The notes: generated from the letters alone by a model not told the origin. 64,000 nt of DNA from Sipunculus nudus (GCA_026874595.1 JAPPUL010000085.1:62001-126000), one strand, 5' to 3'. Numbered from the stretch's first letter, positions 45,070 through 54,723 are shown. Translations and numbers: made by a program.

Positions 45070-46827
45070 ATGATGAAAATACTGCAAATAATTAAAATAA
45101 TTAAAATAATGGCAAAGTTTTTATTAATAAGTTTATTGGTATTGGTTTTAGGGTTTAATAGTGGTTGTGGATCGGATGGGACAGGGACAGGAGCTGGTGG
45201 GCCTGGCGGAGCTGGAGGTGGTGGAGCTGCTGCTCCGCCGCCATTACTCGCAACAGTTTATGTAGACGGTAGTGCATCTACTACTGCTTCTGAAATGACT
45301 AGCGACCCTACTAGTTCTAATGGGGGAACGACAAATGGCGAATCTGCTCCTACGCCTGATGCTCCTGAGCCTGACGGTACTAGTTGGGAGACGGCATTTA
45401 AAGACCTCCAAGCTGGTATTAATGACGCTGCTAAAAAGGCTGAAGGCAAGAATGGCTATGTCAGAGTACACGTAGCAGTTGGGACTTATAAGCCGACAAG
45501 TCGTCCTAATTCTGCTTCTAGTGAGACTACTGATAGACACAAACACTTTGCCTTAAAGAATAACGTTGAGGTTTACGGTGGTTATAAGAAGGGCACGGAT
45601 GGGGAGTATAGAGTTGTTGAGGTTGATGAGAATACTCAGGACGATGACAAAACTATATTAAGCGGCGATATTGGCACTGCAGCTGATACTGACAATGTAT
45701 ACCATGTTTTTTATCATCCTGAAGCTGCTGCATTAGCTAAAACAGCAAAGTTAGAGAACGTTACTATTACTAAGGGTAATGCTTCCAGTATACCTGGGGG
45801 CGGGATGCATAATAATGGTAGTAGCCCAACCTTAATTAATGTTACCTTTACTAGTAATAAAGCAGGGTATGGAGGCGGGATGTTTAATAGTGGTAATAGC
45901 CCAAGTGGTAGTAGCCCAACCTTAATTAATGTTACCTTTACTAATAATACAGCTACCAATTATGGCGGCGGGATGTATAATAAGGGTAGTAGCCCAACCT
46001 TAGAGGGAGGGAGCTTTGATAGTAATAAAGCTACTAGAGAGTCTGGAGGCGGGATGGTTAATACTGAGAATAGCAACCCAAGGTTAACTGATGTTAACTT
46101 TACTAGTAATACAGCTTATAGGGAAGGAGGCGGGATGTATAATAAGGGTAGTAGCCCGACTTTAACTGGAGGTAAATTTAAAAAGAATACAACTACTTAC
46201 TTCTATGGTAGAGGAGGCGGGATGTCTAATAATGATAAAAGTAGCCCAAACTTAACTAATGTTGACTTTACTAGTAATGAAGCAAACTCTGGAGGCGGGA
46301 TGTATAATGATAAAAGTAGCCCAAACTTAACTAATGTTGACTTTACTAGTAATGAAGCAAACTCTGGAGGCGGGATGTATAATATTAGTAGTAGCACAAG
46401 GTTAACTGATGTTAACTTTACTAGTAATAAAGCTGACCAGGATGGAGGCGGGATGTATACTAATAATAGTAGCACAAGGTTAACTGATGTTAACTTTACT
46501 AGTAATAAAGCTGACCAGGATGGAGGCGGGATGTATACTAATAATAGTAGGCTAACTTTAAATGGGGGGTCTTTTAAAGAGAATGTAGCTACTATGTCTG
46601 GAGGCGGTTTCTATATTGGGCCTCACCTCTTACCAATAACATTAACTAATGTTACCTTTACTAGTAATAGAGCTACTAGCTCTGGAGGGGCAATTTATCT
46701 TCACCTTGAGAATCCTAAGCCTCCTACGCTTGTTAATGTTAGAGGTACTGGCGGAGCACCGCTGCTTACCCCAACAGACAATGCTGAGGAAAGCAAGACT
46801 AACGGTTACTATAAAGCCACTCGGTAG
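45070..46827 (+). CDS. Pmp-like repeat lipoprotein 2 (585 aa)
   Basis: It has the same leader (LGFNSGC) and a GGAGGGGAAAPPP linker, then a Thr/Ser/Pro-rich insertion (residues about 70-98) before DGTSWETAFKDLQAG. The head ends NVYHVFYHPEAAALA. Ten GGGM and one GGGF repeats follow, then GGAIYL. Two pairs of adjacent repeats are direct copies: a 75-bp unit carrying DKSSPNLTNVDFTSNEANS, and a 78-bp unit carrying NNSSTRLTDVNFTSNKADQD. This points to very recent unit duplication. The C-terminal 100 residues (MSGGGFYIGPH ... LVNVRGTGGAPLLTP) are shared only with gene 3. It ends TNGYYKATR. Confidence 0.85.
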   Translation: MMKILQIIKIIKIMAKFLLISLLVLVLGFNSGCGSDGTGTGAGGPGGAGGGGAAAPPPLLATVYVDGSASTTASEMTSDPTSSNGGTTNGESAPTPDAPEPDGTSWETAFKDLQAGINDAAKKAEGKNGYVRVHVAVGTYKPTSRPNSASSETTDRHKHFALKNNVEVYGGYKKGTDGEYRVVEVDENTQDDDKTILSGDIGTAADTDNVYHVFYHPEAAALAKTAKLENVTITKGNASSIPGGGMHNNGSSPTLINVTFTSNKAGYGGGMFNSGNSPSGSSPTLINVTFTNNTATNYGGGMYNKGSSPTLEGGSFDSNKATRESGGGMVNTENSNPRLTDVNFTSNTAYREGGGMYNKGSSPTLTGGKFKKNTTTYFYGRGGGMSNNDKSSPNLTNVDFTSNEANSGGGMYNDKSSPNLTNVDFTSNEANSGGGMYNISSSTRLTDVNFTSNKADQDGGGMYTNNSSTRLTDVNFTSNKADQDGGGMYTNNSRLTLNGGSFKENVATMSGGGFYIGPHLLPITLTNVTFTSNRATSSGGAIYLHLENPKPPTLVNVRGTGGAPLLTPTDNAEESKTNGYYKATR

Positions 46828-46862
46828 TTACCGAAAGGACTTTAAAGGCCCTTTGTTAAACT

Positions 46863-46899
46863 AAAGATAGCTCTCTTTTTAAGGGGGCTATCTTTTTTT
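46863..46899 (+). terminator. Terminator of lipoprotein gene 2
   Basis: AAAGATAGCTCTC pairs with GGGGGCTATCTTT around TTTTTAA, followed by a T7 tract. Confidence 0.9.
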
Positions 46900-47028
46900 A
46901 TGTCTTATTATGCCTTATTATGCCTAGAGTTTTTTTTGGTTACAGTTTTTGTTATGAGTTATATTAAATCTAGATATTTTATAAACTAGATATATTATAT
47001 ACTATATATACAAGTGAATTAGGAGAAA
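46900..47028 (+). promoter_or_regulatory. Family promoter/leader block 3 (129 bp, reference length)
   Basis: One 16-bp unit, T8 tract, AGGAG ribosome site: the commonest form. Confidence 0.65.
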
Positions 47029-48726
47029 ATGATGAAAATACTGCAAATAATTAAAATAATTAAAATAATGGCAAGGTTTTTATTAATAAGTTTGTTGGCA
47101 TTGGTTTTAGGAATATATAGTGGTTGTGGATCGGATGGGACAGGGACAGGAGCTGGTGGGCCTGGCGGAGCTGGAGGTGGTGGAGCTGCTGCTCCGCCGC
47201 CATTACTCGCAACAGTTTATGTAGACGGTAGTGCATCTACTACTGCTTCTGAAATGACTAGCGACCCTCCTATTCCTAATGGGGGAACGACAAATGGCGA
47301 ATCTGCTCCTACGCCTGATGCTCCTGAGCCTGACGGTACTAGTTGGGAGACGGCATTTAAAGACCTCCAAGCTGGTATTAATGACGCTGCTAAAAAGGCT
47401 GAAGGCAAGAATGGCTATGTCAGAGTACACGTAGCAGTTGGGACTTATAAGCCGACAAGTCGTCCTAATTCTGCTTCTAGTGAGACTACTGATAGACACA
47501 AACACTTTGCCTTAAAGAATAACGTTGAGGTTTACGGTGGTTATAAGAAGGGCACGGATGGGGAGTATAGAGTTGTTGAGGTTGATGAGAATACTCCCGA
47601 CGCTGATAAAACTATTCTAAGCGGGGACCTTGGGGATAATGATGTTGCTACTGATGAGACAACTAAGGCTGACAATGTATACCATGTTTTTTATCATCCT
47701 GAAGCTGCTGCATTAGCTAAAACAGCAAAGTTAGAGAACGTTACTATTACTAAGGGTAATGCTTCCAGTAGACCTGGGGGCGGGATGCATAATAAGGGTA
47801 GCAGTCCAACTTTAACTAATGTTACCTTTACTAGTAATACAGCACAATATTATGGCGGCGGGATGTATAATAGTGGTAATAGCCCAAGTGGTAATAGCCC
47901 AACTTTAAATAATGTTACCTTTACTAGTAATACAGCTTATAGGTATGGAGGCGGGATGTATAATAAGGGTAGTAGCCCAACCTTAGAGGGAGGGAGCTTT
48001 GATAGTAATAAAGCTACTAGAGGGTATGGAGGCGGGATGTATAATACTGAGAATAGCAACCCAAGGTTAACTGATGTTAACTTTACTAGTAATATAGCTG
48101 GCCAGGAAGGAGGCGGGATGTCTAATGATAGAAGTAACCCAACTTTAACTGGAGGTAAATTTGAAAATAATACAACTACTGACTCCTATGGTAGAGGAGG
48201 CGGGATGTATAATGATAAAAGTAGCCCAAACTTAACTAATGTTGACTTTACTAGTAATAAAGCAGGGTATGGAGGCGGGATGCATAATAATGGTAGTAGC
48301 CCAACCTTAATTAATGTTAACTTTGATAGTAATAAAGCTGACCAGGATGGAGGCGGGATGTTTAATACTGAGAATAGCAACCCAAGGTTAACTGATGTTA
48401 ACTTTACTAGTAATCAAGCAAAGGATGGAGGCGGGATGTATACTAATAATAGTAGGCTAACTTTAAATGGGGGGTCTTTTAAAGAGAATGTAGCTACTAT
48501 GTCTGGAGGCGGTTTCTATATTGGGCCTCACCCCTTACCAATAACATTAACTAATGTTACCTTTACTAGTAATAGAGCTACTAGCTCTGGAGGGGCAATT
48601 TATCTTCACCTTGATAATCCTAAGCCTCCTACGCTTGTTAATGTTAGAGGTACTGGCGGAGCACCGCTGCTTACCCCAAAAGGCAATGCTGAGGCAAGCA
48701 AGGATAACGGTTACTATAAAGAATAA
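47029..48726 (+). CDS. Pmp-like repeat lipoprotein 3 (565 aa)
   Basis: A close paralogue of gene 2 through the leader, linker, Thr-rich insertion and head. It differs in one head segment (DLGDNDVATDETTKADNVYHV), which instead matches genes 8 and 9. Nine GGGM repeats, one GGGF and the same C-terminal FYIGPH ... GAPLLTP block follow, ending KDNGYYKE. The lipobox is LGIYSGC. The repeats differ from gene 2 in order and number, so the two genes have diverged mainly by repeat shuffling. Confidence 0.85.
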   Translation: MMKILQIIKIIKIMARFLLISLLALVLGIYSGCGSDGTGTGAGGPGGAGGGGAAAPPPLLATVYVDGSASTTASEMTSDPPIPNGGTTNGESAPTPDAPEPDGTSWETAFKDLQAGINDAAKKAEGKNGYVRVHVAVGTYKPTSRPNSASSETTDRHKHFALKNNVEVYGGYKKGTDGEYRVVEVDENTPDADKTILSGDLGDNDVATDETTKADNVYHVFYHPEAAALAKTAKLENVTITKGNASSRPGGGMHNKGSSPTLTNVTFTSNTAQYYGGGMYNSGNSPSGNSPTLNNVTFTSNTAYRYGGGMYNKGSSPTLEGGSFDSNKATRGYGGGMYNTENSNPRLTDVNFTSNIAGQEGGGMSNDRSNPTLTGGKFENNTTTDSYGRGGGMYNDKSSPNLTNVDFTSNKAGYGGGMHNNGSSPTLINVNFDSNKADQDGGGMFNTENSNPRLTDVNFTSNQAKDGGGMYTNNSRLTLNGGSFKENVATMSGGGFYIGPHPLPITLTNVTFTSNRATSSGGAIYLHLDNPKPPTLVNVRGTGGAPLLTPKGNAEASKDNGYYKE

Positions 48727-48772
48727 TCGAGATAGTTAATTTTAAGGGGCTTTAAAGGCCCTTTGTTAAACT

Positions 48773-48809
48773 AAAGATAGCTCTCTTTTTAAGGGGGCTA
48801 TCTTTTTTT
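48773..48809 (+). terminator. Terminator of lipoprotein gene 3
   Basis: Same 13-bp stem, TTTTTAA loop and T7 tract as after gene 2. Confidence 0.9.
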
Positions 48810-48939
48810 ATGTCTTATTATGCCTTATTATGCCTAGAGTTTTTTTTTGGTTACAGTTTTTGTTATGAGTTATATTAAATCTAGATATTTTATAAACTAG
48901 ATATATTATATACTATATATACAAGTGAATTAGGAGAAA
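48810..48939 (+). promoter_or_regulatory. Family promoter/leader block 4 (130 bp)
   Basis: Identical in plan to block 3, but the T8 tract before GGTTACAG is T9. Confidence 0.65.
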
Positions 48940-49938
48940 ATGATGAAAATACTGCAAATAATTAAAATAATTAAAATAATGGCAAAGTTTTTATTAATAA
49001 GTTTATTGGTATTGGGTTTAGGCTTATATAGTGGTTGTGGATCGGATGGGACAGGGACAGGAGCTGGTGGGCCTGGCGGAGCTGGAGGTGGTGGAGCTGC
49101 AGCTCCGCCACCATTAGCTATAGTTTATGTAGACGATGATGCATCTGATGGTGGTGACGGTACTAGTTGGACTAAGGCATTTAAAGACCTCCAAGCTGGT
49201 ATTAATGACGCTGCTAAAAAGGCTGAAGGCAAGAATGGCTATGTCAGGGTATACGTAGCACAAGGTACTTATAAGCCTACTAGCTGTCCTAGTCGTCCTA
49301 CTGAGTGTGGTGATAGAAAAAAACACTTTGCCTTAAAGAATAACGTTGAGGTTATAGGCGGCTATTCGGGAGAAGGGGATACAAAAGTTGAAGACCCATC
49401 TAAGACTATTCTAAGTGGAGAGGGTGTTACTACAGCTGATACTGACAATGTATACAATGTTTTTTATCATCCTGAAGCTGCTGCATTAGCTAAAACAGCA
49501 AAGTTAGAGAACGTTACTATTACTAAGGGTAATGCAGATGGTACCAGAGATATTGACAAGAGGGGAGGCGGGATGCATAATAATGGTAGTAGCCCAACCT
49601 TAATTAATGTTAACTTTGATAGTAATACAACTATTAATGTTGGGGGCGGGATGTATAATGATAGAAGTAGCCCAACCTTAATTAATGTTAACTTTGATAG
49701 TAATACAACTATTAATGTTGGAGGCGGGATGTATAATTGGAATAAGAGTAATCCAGAGTTTCTTAGCGTCTGTACATTTACAGGCAATACAGCTACTAAC
49801 GCAGGAGGGGCAATGTATAGTGATAAGTCTAGCACTATTACTAATCCGGCTAATGCTAAAGATGGGAGCGGTAAAGAAATTACCTCAATAACTGCTGATA
49901 ATGGCAAGAATAACGGTTACTATAAAGCCACTCAGTAG
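48940..49938 (+). CDS. Pmp-like repeat lipoprotein 4, short form (332 aa)
   Basis: Standard leader and linker. The head begins VYVDDDASDGGDGTSWTKAF and includes a Cys-containing loop (SCPSRPTECGDRKKH). Only three GGGM repeats follow, and the second and third are preceded by identical LINVNFDSNTTINV units, another recent duplication. The C-terminal block (NPEFLSVCTFTGNTATNAGG; STITNPANAKDGSGKEIT) is shared with other members. It ends NNGYYKATQ. The short repeat tract suggests loss of units. Confidence 0.85.
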   Translation: MMKILQIIKIIKIMAKFLLISLLVLGLGLYSGCGSDGTGTGAGGPGGAGGGGAAAPPPLAIVYVDDDASDGGDGTSWTKAFKDLQAGINDAAKKAEGKNGYVRVYVAQGTYKPTSCPSRPTECGDRKKHFALKNNVEVIGGYSGEGDTKVEDPSKTILSGEGVTTADTDNVYNVFYHPEAAALAKTAKLENVTITKGNADGTRDIDKRGGGMHNNGSSPTLINVNFDSNTTINVGGGMYNDRSSPTLINVNFDSNTTINVGGGMYNWNKSNPEFLSVCTFTGNTATNAGGAMYSDKSSTITNPANAKDGSGKEITSITADNGKNNGYYKATQ

Positions 49939-49973
49939 TTACCGAAAGGACTTTAAAGGCCCTTTGTTAAACT

Positions 49974-50006
49974 AAAGATAGCTCTCCTTAATGGGGGCTA
50001 TCTTTT
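49974..50006 (+). terminator. Terminator of lipoprotein gene 4
   Basis: The stem AAAGATAGCTC-TCC pairs with GGGGGCTATCTTT with a shorter loop; the T-tract is only four Ts. Confidence 0.75.
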
Positions 50007-50252
50007 AAAACTTAGTTTTAAGGCAAAAGCATTAATATATCTATAAAAAAGCAGCAAAACAAAAACCGAAACTAGCATAACTTTCTATAATACCGACTCC
50101 CCTATCTATCTCCCTTATATCCCCTACCCTAATATATAACTGCAAATATTAAAACTCCTATAATTCAAAACATCCTAAGAAAAAAGAATAAATTTAAGCC
50201 AAAAAGTAAAACAAGAGTGTTGCTAGAGTAAAAGGAGTATATTGCGATTCCC

Positions 50253-50287
50253 CTAAGCTTTATGCCTAGATGAGGTTAAAAGCTTAG
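50253..50287 (+). other. 9-bp leader hairpin of lipoprotein gene 5
   Basis: CTAAGCTTT (50253-50261) pairs with AAAGCTTAG (50279-50287) across a 17-nt loop that contains TGCCTAGA, similar to the decamer edge of the family block. Confidence 0.45.
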
Positions 50288-50318
50288 AATAATAAAAGAA
50301 GAGGTTAAGAAAGACAGA

Positions 50319-51644
50319 ATGCAAAACATAACAATAAAACTTTTAATTGGTGTATTTAGTATATTCCTCCTGACATTAGCAATAGGCTATTCTAGTTGTA
50401 CAAAAGATGTTGCAGACGATGCAGGCATTACGGGCGATGGTGATGGTGGAGGCGGGATGGTTTCTGAATTCTATGTAGATGCAAGTGCAACAGGTGGTAA
50501 TGATGGCACGTCTTGGGCTAATGCATTTACGGATCTGCAAGCTGGAATTGATGAAGCTGCTAAACATGCTAGTAGTAATGTTGTAAAGATATATGTAGCA
50601 GTTGGTAATTATTCACCTAGTAGTTGGCCTAATGGCGGCAGTACTGACAGAGAAAAACACTTTGCGTTAAAGGATAATGTTGAGGTTTATGGTGGCTTTC
50701 CTGCAGGTGGTGGGGATAGCGCTACAGCTGATCGAAGTCTAACCGTTTTAAATGGAGATATTGGCGTTAAAGATGATAATACTGACAATGTCTACCATGT
50801 TTTTTATCATACTGCAGATAGTGGTTTAACAACAAAAGCAAAGCTTGAGAATCTTACTATTAGTGGAGGCAATGCAAATGGTGGGCCTGTAATTCCGAAT
50901 CAGGGTGGTGGGATGTATAATGATAATAGTAGTCTAACTTTAAATAAAGTTACTTTTACGGCTAATAATGCAGCTGCTAATGGTGCTGGGATGTATAATA
51001 TCAACAATAGTAGTCCCATCTTAACTAATGTTAACTTTAGTGGTAATGCAGGTAATTTTGGAGGCGGGATGTATAATGAGACTAATAGTAGCCCAAGCTT
51101 AACTGACGTTAACTTTAGTAATAATACAGCTAATAATGGAGGTGGGCTACGTAATTTAAAAGAGAGTAGTCCGACCTTAACGAGGGTTACATTTACTAAT
51201 AATGTTGTTACGTTTATAGGAGGTGGGATGACTAATCAAGAGAATAGTAGCCCGACTTTAAATAACGTTACCTTTAATGATAATAGAGCTCCTTATGGAG
51301 GGGGGATATACAATTCTGTTAGTAGCCCAAGCTTAACTGACGTTACCTTTAATAATAATATTGCTAGTTCTTTGGGAGGCGGGTTAATGAATGATAATTC
51401 TAACACAACTCTAACTAACGTTACCTTTAGTGGCAATCAAGCTCAGGACGGAGGGGGAGTATATAATAGAACTACTAGTAACCCAAGTCTCACTGGCTGT
51501 ACATTTACAGGCAATACAGCTACTAACGCAGGAGGGGCAATGTATAGTGATAATACAAGTACACCTAACTTTGCAGACAATCCTCTTACCCCAACAACTG
51601 ATGCTTTAGCAAGCCAAACTAATGGTTACTATAAAGCACCTTAA
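50319..51644 (+). CDS. Divergent Pmp-like repeat lipoprotein 5 (441 aa)
   Basis: The outlier of the family. Its leader (MQNITIKLLIGVFSIFLLTL, lipobox IGYSSC), linker (TKDVADDAGITGDGDGGGG) and promoter are unrelated to the others. The head keeps the plan: DGTSWANAFTDLQAGI, VYGGFPAG, TVLNGDIG and DNVYHVFYHT. Nine repeat units follow, more varied than elsewhere (GAGMYN, GGGLRN, GGGMTN, GGGLMN, GGGVYN). It ends QTNGYYKAP. It may be an older or stably expressed copy, or a donor for others. Its 3' end and terminator match genes 6 and 7. Confidence 0.85.
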   Translation: MQNITIKLLIGVFSIFLLTLAIGYSSCTKDVADDAGITGDGDGGGGMVSEFYVDASATGGNDGTSWANAFTDLQAGIDEAAKHASSNVVKIYVAVGNYSPSSWPNGGSTDREKHFALKDNVEVYGGFPAGGGDSATADRSLTVLNGDIGVKDDNTDNVYHVFYHTADSGLTTKAKLENLTISGGNANGGPVIPNQGGGMYNDNSSLTLNKVTFTANNAAANGAGMYNINNSSPILTNVNFSGNAGNFGGGMYNETNSSPSLTDVNFSNNTANNGGGLRNLKESSPTLTRVTFTNNVVTFIGGGMTNQENSSPTLNNVTFNDNRAPYGGGIYNSVSSPSLTDVTFNNNIASSLGGGLMNDNSNTTLTNVTFSGNQAQDGGGVYNRTTSNPSLTGCTFTGNTATNAGGAMYSDNTSTPNFADNPLTPTTDALASQTNGYYKAP

Positions 51645-51674
51645 GGGCTCTTAATAAATAGCCTTAGTTAAATT

Positions 51675-51711
51675 AAAGATAGCTCTCTTTTTAAGGGGGC
51701 TATCTTTTTTT
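51675..51711 (+). terminator. Terminator of lipoprotein gene 5
   Basis: Standard family hairpin AAAGATAGCTCTC/GGGGGCTATCTTT with a T7 tract. Confidence 0.9.
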
Positions 51712-51840
51712 ATGTCTTATTATGTCTTATTATGCCTAGAGTTTTTTTTGGTTATAGTTTTTGTTATGAGTTATATTAAATCTAGATATTTTATAAACTA
51801 GATATATTATATACTATATATAGAAGTGAATTAGGAGAAA
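51712..51840 (+). promoter_or_regulatory. Family promoter/leader block 6 (129 bp)
   Basis: Reference length, one 16-bp unit; TATAGAAGTG replaces TATACAAGTG near the likely transcript start. Confidence 0.65.
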
Positions 51841-53184
51841 ATGATGAAAATACTGCAAATAATTAAAATAATTAAAATAATGGCAAGGTTTTTATTACTA
51901 AGTTTATTGGTATTGGGTTTAGGCTTATATAGTGGTTGTGGATCGGATGGGACAGGGACAGGAGCTGGTGGGCCTGGCGGAGCTGGAGGTGGTGGAGCTG
52001 CTGCTCCGCCTCCATTACTAGCGACCGTTTATGTAGACGGTAGTGCATCTGATGGTGGTGACGGGACTAGTTGGACTAAAGCATTTAAAGACCTCCAAGC
52101 TGGTATTAATGACGCTGCTAAAAAGGCTGAAGGCAAGAATGGCTATGTCAGAGTACACGTAGCACAAGGTACTTATAAACCTAACGATAAAGACCCTACT
52201 AATACCGATAGGAACCAACACTTTGCGTTAAAGAATAACGTTGAGGTTTACGGTGGTTATAAGAAGGGCATGGATGGGGAGTATAGAGTTGTTAGGCTTG
52301 GTGAGAATACTCCCGACGCTGATAAAACTATTCTAAGCGGGGACCTTGGGGGTGATGATGATCCTAATGATGAGACAACTAAGGCTGACAATGTATACCA
52401 TGTTTTTTATCATCCTGAAACTGCTGCCTTAAAGGATACAGCAAAGCTTTCTAACGTTACAATAACTAAGGCTAATGCGAATCATAGCGTGTATAATGAT
52501 GGAGGCGGGATGTATAATGATAGAAGTAGCCCAAGCTTAGATAACGTTACCTTTAAAGATAATAAAGCTACCGATTATGGAGGGGGGATGTATAATTATA
52601 AGAGCAGCCCAACCTTAATTAATGTTAACTTTGATAGTAATAAAGCAGGGTATGGAGGCGGGATGTTTAATAATGGTAGTAGCCCAACCTTAATTAATGT
52701 TAACTTTACTAGTAATAAAGCTACTGCCTTTGGAGGCGGGATGGTTAATGCGAATAATAGTAACCCAACTTTAAAGGATGTTATCTTTACTAGTAATACA
52801 GCTGCTAGTGGAGGCGGGATTTATAATCAGGGTAGTAGCCCAAAGTTAAATGATGTTGACTTTACTAGTAATAAAGCATATTTTGGAGGCGGGATGTATA
52901 ATGGTAATAGTAGCCCAAGCTTAACTAATGTTGACTTTACTAGTAATGAAGCACCTTCTGGAGGCGGGATGTATAATACTGGTATTAGTAATCCAGAGTT
53001 TCTTAGCGTCTGTACATTTACTGGTAACATGGCTATTGGAGCTGACGGCAAGGGCGGAGCAATATATAATAATAAGTCTAGCACTATTACTAATCCGGCT
53101 AATGCTAAAGATGGGAGCGGTAAAGAAATTACCTCAATAACTGCTGATAATGGCAAGGATAACGGTTACTATAAAGCACCTTAA
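51841..53184 (+). CDS. Pmp-like repeat lipoprotein 6 (447 aa)
   Basis: Standard leader (LGLYSGC) and AAAPPP linker; head with DGTSWTKAFKDLQAG, VAQGTYKPND, YKKGMDGEYRVVRLGE and DLGGDDDPNDETTKADNVYHV. Its first half is nearly the same as gene 10. Seven GGG(M/I) repeats follow, then the NPEFLSVCTFTGN ... GGAIYN and STITNPANAKDGSGKEIT ending, closing DNGYYKAP. Predicted surface beta-helix lipoprotein. Confidence 0.85.
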   Translation: MMKILQIIKIIKIMARFLLLSLLVLGLGLYSGCGSDGTGTGAGGPGGAGGGGAAAPPPLLATVYVDGSASDGGDGTSWTKAFKDLQAGINDAAKKAEGKNGYVRVHVAQGTYKPNDKDPTNTDRNQHFALKNNVEVYGGYKKGMDGEYRVVRLGENTPDADKTILSGDLGGDDDPNDETTKADNVYHVFYHPETAALKDTAKLSNVTITKANANHSVYNDGGGMYNDRSSPSLDNVTFKDNKATDYGGGMYNYKSSPTLINVNFDSNKAGYGGGMFNNGSSPTLINVNFTSNKATAFGGGMVNANNSNPTLKDVIFTSNTAASGGGIYNQGSSPKLNDVDFTSNKAYFGGGMYNGNSSPSLTNVDFTSNEAPSGGGMYNTGISNPEFLSVCTFTGNMAIGADGKGGAIYNNKSSTITNPANAKDGSGKEITSITADNGKDNGYYKAP

Positions 53185-53214
53185 GGGCTCTTAATAAATA
53201 GCCTTAGTTAAATT

Positions 53215-53251
53215 AAAGATAGCTCTCTTTTTAAGGGGGCTATCTTTTTTT
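53215..53251 (+). terminator. Terminator of lipoprotein gene 6
   Basis: Standard family hairpin and T7 tract. Confidence 0.9.
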
Positions 53252-53381
53252 ATGTCTTATTATGCCTTATTATGCCTAGAGTTTTTTTTTGGTTACAGTT
53301 TTTGTTATGAGTTATATTAAATCTAGATATTTTATAAACTAGATATATTATATACTATATATAGAAGTGAATTAGGAAAAA
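53252..53381 (+). promoter_or_regulatory. Family promoter/leader block 7 (130 bp)
   Basis: One 16-bp unit, T9 tract, TATAGAAG form; the ribosome site is AGGAAAAAA. Confidence 0.65.
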
Positions 53382-54569
53382 ATGATGAAAATACTGCAAA
53401 TAATTAAAATAATTAAAATAATGGCAAAGTTTTTATTAATAAGTTTATTGGTATTGGGTTTAGGCTTATATAGTGGTTGTGGATCGGATGGGACAGGGAC
53501 AGGAGCTGGTGGGCCTGGCGGAGCTGGAGGTGGTGGTGGGTCTGGTGGCAGCAATCAAGGAGCTGGGCAATCTGGTGGTGGAGCTGCTGCTCCGCCTCCA
53601 TTACTCGCAACAGTTTATGTAGACGGTAGTGCATCTGATGGTGGTGATGGGAGTAGTTGGAAGAAGGCATATAAAACTTTACAAGCTGGTATTAATGCCG
53701 CTGCTAGCAAGGTTAGAGGAGATGGCTATGTCAGGGTACACGTAGCAGTTGGGACTTATAAACCGACAACTCGTCCTAATGATGGCAATCCTCATGCAGT
53801 ACACTTCTCATTACGTAATGGAGTACATGTTATAGGTGGCTATACTGGGCAAGGTAACACAAGAAGTGAAGACCCATCTAAAACTATTCTAAGTGGAGAG
53901 GGTGTTACTACAGCTGATACTGACAATGTATACCATGTTTTTTATCATCCTGAAACTGCTAACTTAAATAGTACTGCTAAGTTAGAAAATGTTACAATTA
54001 CTAAAGGTAACACTAATGCTGCTACTGGAGATGATCGTTATGGAGGTGGGATGTATAATTATAAGAGCAGCCCAAATTTAAAGAATGTTATATTTAATGG
54101 TAACACTGCTACAAGAGGAGGCGGGATGTATAATAGGGATAGCGACCCAGCTTTAACTGATTGTATATTTACTGGGAACACAGCTACTGAATATGGAGGG
54201 GGTATGTATAATAGGGATAGCAACCCAACCTTAACTGTTGATGCGTCTGAACGTACTAGCTTTGAACATAACACGGCAAAAAGAGGAGGAGGGATATATA
54301 ATACTGGTAGTAGCCCAACTTTAAAGGGTATTACCTTTCAAAGTAATGAGGCAGCTGAATATGGAGGGGGAATAGCTAACTTTCATGAAAGTCACCCAAA
54401 GTTAGATATTTACTGTAGATTTGAGGAGGCTGAGCCGGATGCGAAGCAGAATGAGGCAGGTATAGCCGGAGGCGGCATGTATGCTGATTCTAGTAGTAAT
54501 CCTGAGACATCACTAGATAGTGGGGATAAAGATGTTAGCAAGACTAACGGTTACTATAAACAACCTTAA
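53382..54569 (+). CDS. Pmp-like repeat lipoprotein 7 (395 aa)
   Basis: Standard leader. The linker is enlarged by GGSNQGAGQSGGG. The head (DGSSWKKAYKTLQAGI; HFSLRNGVHVIGGYTGQGN) is closer to gene 9 module 2 than to genes 1-6. Six repeats follow (GGGMYN, GGGIYN, GGGIAN, GGGMYA), several with Cys or basic variants. The final part (YCRFEEAEPDAKQNEAGIAG) is unique. It ends TNGYYKQP. Confidence 0.85.
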   Translation: MMKILQIIKIIKIMAKFLLISLLVLGLGLYSGCGSDGTGTGAGGPGGAGGGGGSGGSNQGAGQSGGGAAAPPPLLATVYVDGSASDGGDGSSWKKAYKTLQAGINAAASKVRGDGYVRVHVAVGTYKPTTRPNDGNPHAVHFSLRNGVHVIGGYTGQGNTRSEDPSKTILSGEGVTTADTDNVYHVFYHPETANLNSTAKLENVTITKGNTNAATGDDRYGGGMYNYKSSPNLKNVIFNGNTATRGGGMYNRDSDPALTDCIFTGNTATEYGGGMYNRDSNPTLTVDASERTSFEHNTAKRGGGIYNTGSSPTLKGITFQSNEAAEYGGGIANFHESHPKLDIYCRFEEAEPDAKQNEAGIAGGGMYADSSSNPETSLDSGDKDVSKTNGYYKQP

Positions 54570-54599
54570 GGGCTCTTAATAAATAGCCTTTGTTAAATT

Positions 54600-54636
54600 A
54601 AAGATAGCTCTCCTTTTAGGGGAGCTATCTTTTTTT
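54600..54636 (+). terminator. Terminator of lipoprotein gene 7
   Basis: AAAGATAGCTCTCC pairs with GGGGAGCTATCTTT around a short TTTTA loop, followed by T7: the best-paired version in the array. Confidence 0.9.
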
Positions 54637-54723
54637 AAAGGTAGCGATAATTTGTTATATGAGTTATTTTATATACTAAAAGTAATCTGATATTACTAAA
54701 AGTAGTATGGAGGGATAATAAGG
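54637..54723 (+). promoter_or_regulatory. Atypical upstream region of lipoprotein gene 8
   Basis: This 87-bp region lacks the family block. It has an imperfect repeat (ACTAAAAGTA-ATCTGATATT-ACTAAAAGTA) and the ribosome site GGAGG 14 nt before the ATG. Confidence 0.5.

Larger units (their letters stand above)
49939..50318 (+). other. Non-family spacer between lipoprotein genes 4 and 5
   Basis: After the gene 4 terminator this 380-bp spacer loses the family promoter block. It holds an AT-rich promoter region of its own and a 9-bp hairpin (50253-50287) in the gene 5 leader. No gene was seen. Confidence 0.6.
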
